Assembly: GCA_025455595.1 (NCBI GenBank)
Contig: JALOMD010000269.1
Span: 1-5,414, forward strand
DNA: 5,414 nt
Direction: 5' to 3'
Source of the DNA: Cytophagales bacterium
GTDB taxonomy: Bacteria > Bacteroidota > Bacteroidia > Cytophagales > 172606-1
Positions 5,245 through 5,414 of the stretch are shown in pieces. The stretch's first letter is position 1; each line of letters opens with the position of its first letter. A model generated the notes under the pieces. That model ran no database searches and had not been told where the DNA came from. It saw only the letters and a program-made list of their open reading frames with translations. The translations under genes were made by a program, and so were the position numbers.

Positions 5245-5256
5245 GGGAACGTTCCC
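5245..5256. promoter_or_regulatory. Perfect 12-bp palindrome, possible LacI-type operator
   Basis: GGGAACGTTCCC is perfectly symmetric with a central CG and an AACGTT core, the pattern typical of LacI/GalR-family operators. A half-site, GGGAACGGTT, occurs 19 bp upstream (5226). No LacI-family gene is in the window, so assignment is inference from shape only. Confidence 0.35.
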
Positions 5257-5378
5257 GGAAAATGGTTGCATAAACGTTGTGAAATTACGATGAACATCGG
5301 CCGAAATTTGTGACCGAGTCGGCAGCATGGTTCCATTAAGAAAGCACCGGGACTGTTTACGGTTTCAGTGTTCAAGAA

Positions 5379-5405
5379 CGTTTTGGGCAAATTTTGCCCA
5401 AAACG
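5379..5405. repeat. GTTTTGGGC palindrome, copy 3
   Basis: A perfect 27-bp palindrome, CGTTTTGGGCAAA, T, TTTGCCCAAAACG. It differs from copy 1 at one base and is the most symmetric of the three in the window. Confidence 0.75.
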
Positions 5406-5414
5406 CCCCTACGG

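Larger units (their letters stand above)
5093..5414. other. Gene-free stretch at the right edge
   Basis: No convincing coding frame is present on either strand. The longest open stretch (5172-5390, minus strand) has no domain-like features. The region contains the palindromes ATTCGCGAAT (5155-5164), GGGAACGTTCCC (5245-5256) and a third GTTTTGGGC palindrome. It is probably an intergenic or regulatory region next to a gene beyond the window. Confidence 0.6.

Overview
The window looks like chromosomal DNA of a Bacteroidota bacterium, probably a Cytophagales member, although the order is only a guess. The grounds are a Bacteroidota-style polysaccharide-degradation gene set, starts without a clear Shine-Dalgarno sequence, moderately GC-rich genes and AT-rich intergenic DNA full of small palindromic repeats. 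All recognisable genes are on the minus strand, so they read right to left.

In minus-strand order: positions 5414-5093 hold no convincing gene but carry two palindromes. A possible 47-residue small protein follows (5092-4949), then a GTTTTGGGC-type palindrome (4940-4902). Next is a 271-bp composite palindromic element (4819-4549), an exported S1-type sulfatase (4463-3039), and an AraC-family regulator 47 bp downstream, probably co-transcribed (2991-2092). Then comes about 1 kb without a real gene (2091-1088), built largely of repeats: a 14-bp tandem repeat, two oppositely oriented copies of a ~100-bp inverted-repeat element, a second copy of the composite element, a GTTTTGGGC-type palindrome and an apparent orphan end of the composite family. 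At the left edge is the N-terminal two thirds or so of an exported DUF5060/DUF4038 glycoside-hydrolase-like protein (1087 to beyond position 1).

The sulfatase, the regulator and the DUF4038 protein fit one theme: sensing and breaking down a plant or algal polysaccharide that probably carries sulfate esters. The substrate cannot be read from the sequence, and no SusC/SusD pair is visible.

The most unusual content is the repeats. The composite element (1320-1579 and 4549-4819) has TAGAGTTAC-type terminal inverted repeats. Inside are two arms, each carrying two GC-rich mini-hairpins. The inner core is about 96% identical between copies while the ends have diverged, and in the right copy one hairpin has been replaced exactly by a different hairpin. 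The second family (~100 bp) appears to have inserted with a 9-bp target duplication. None of the repeats encodes a protein, so if they move, enzymes encoded elsewhere must move them.
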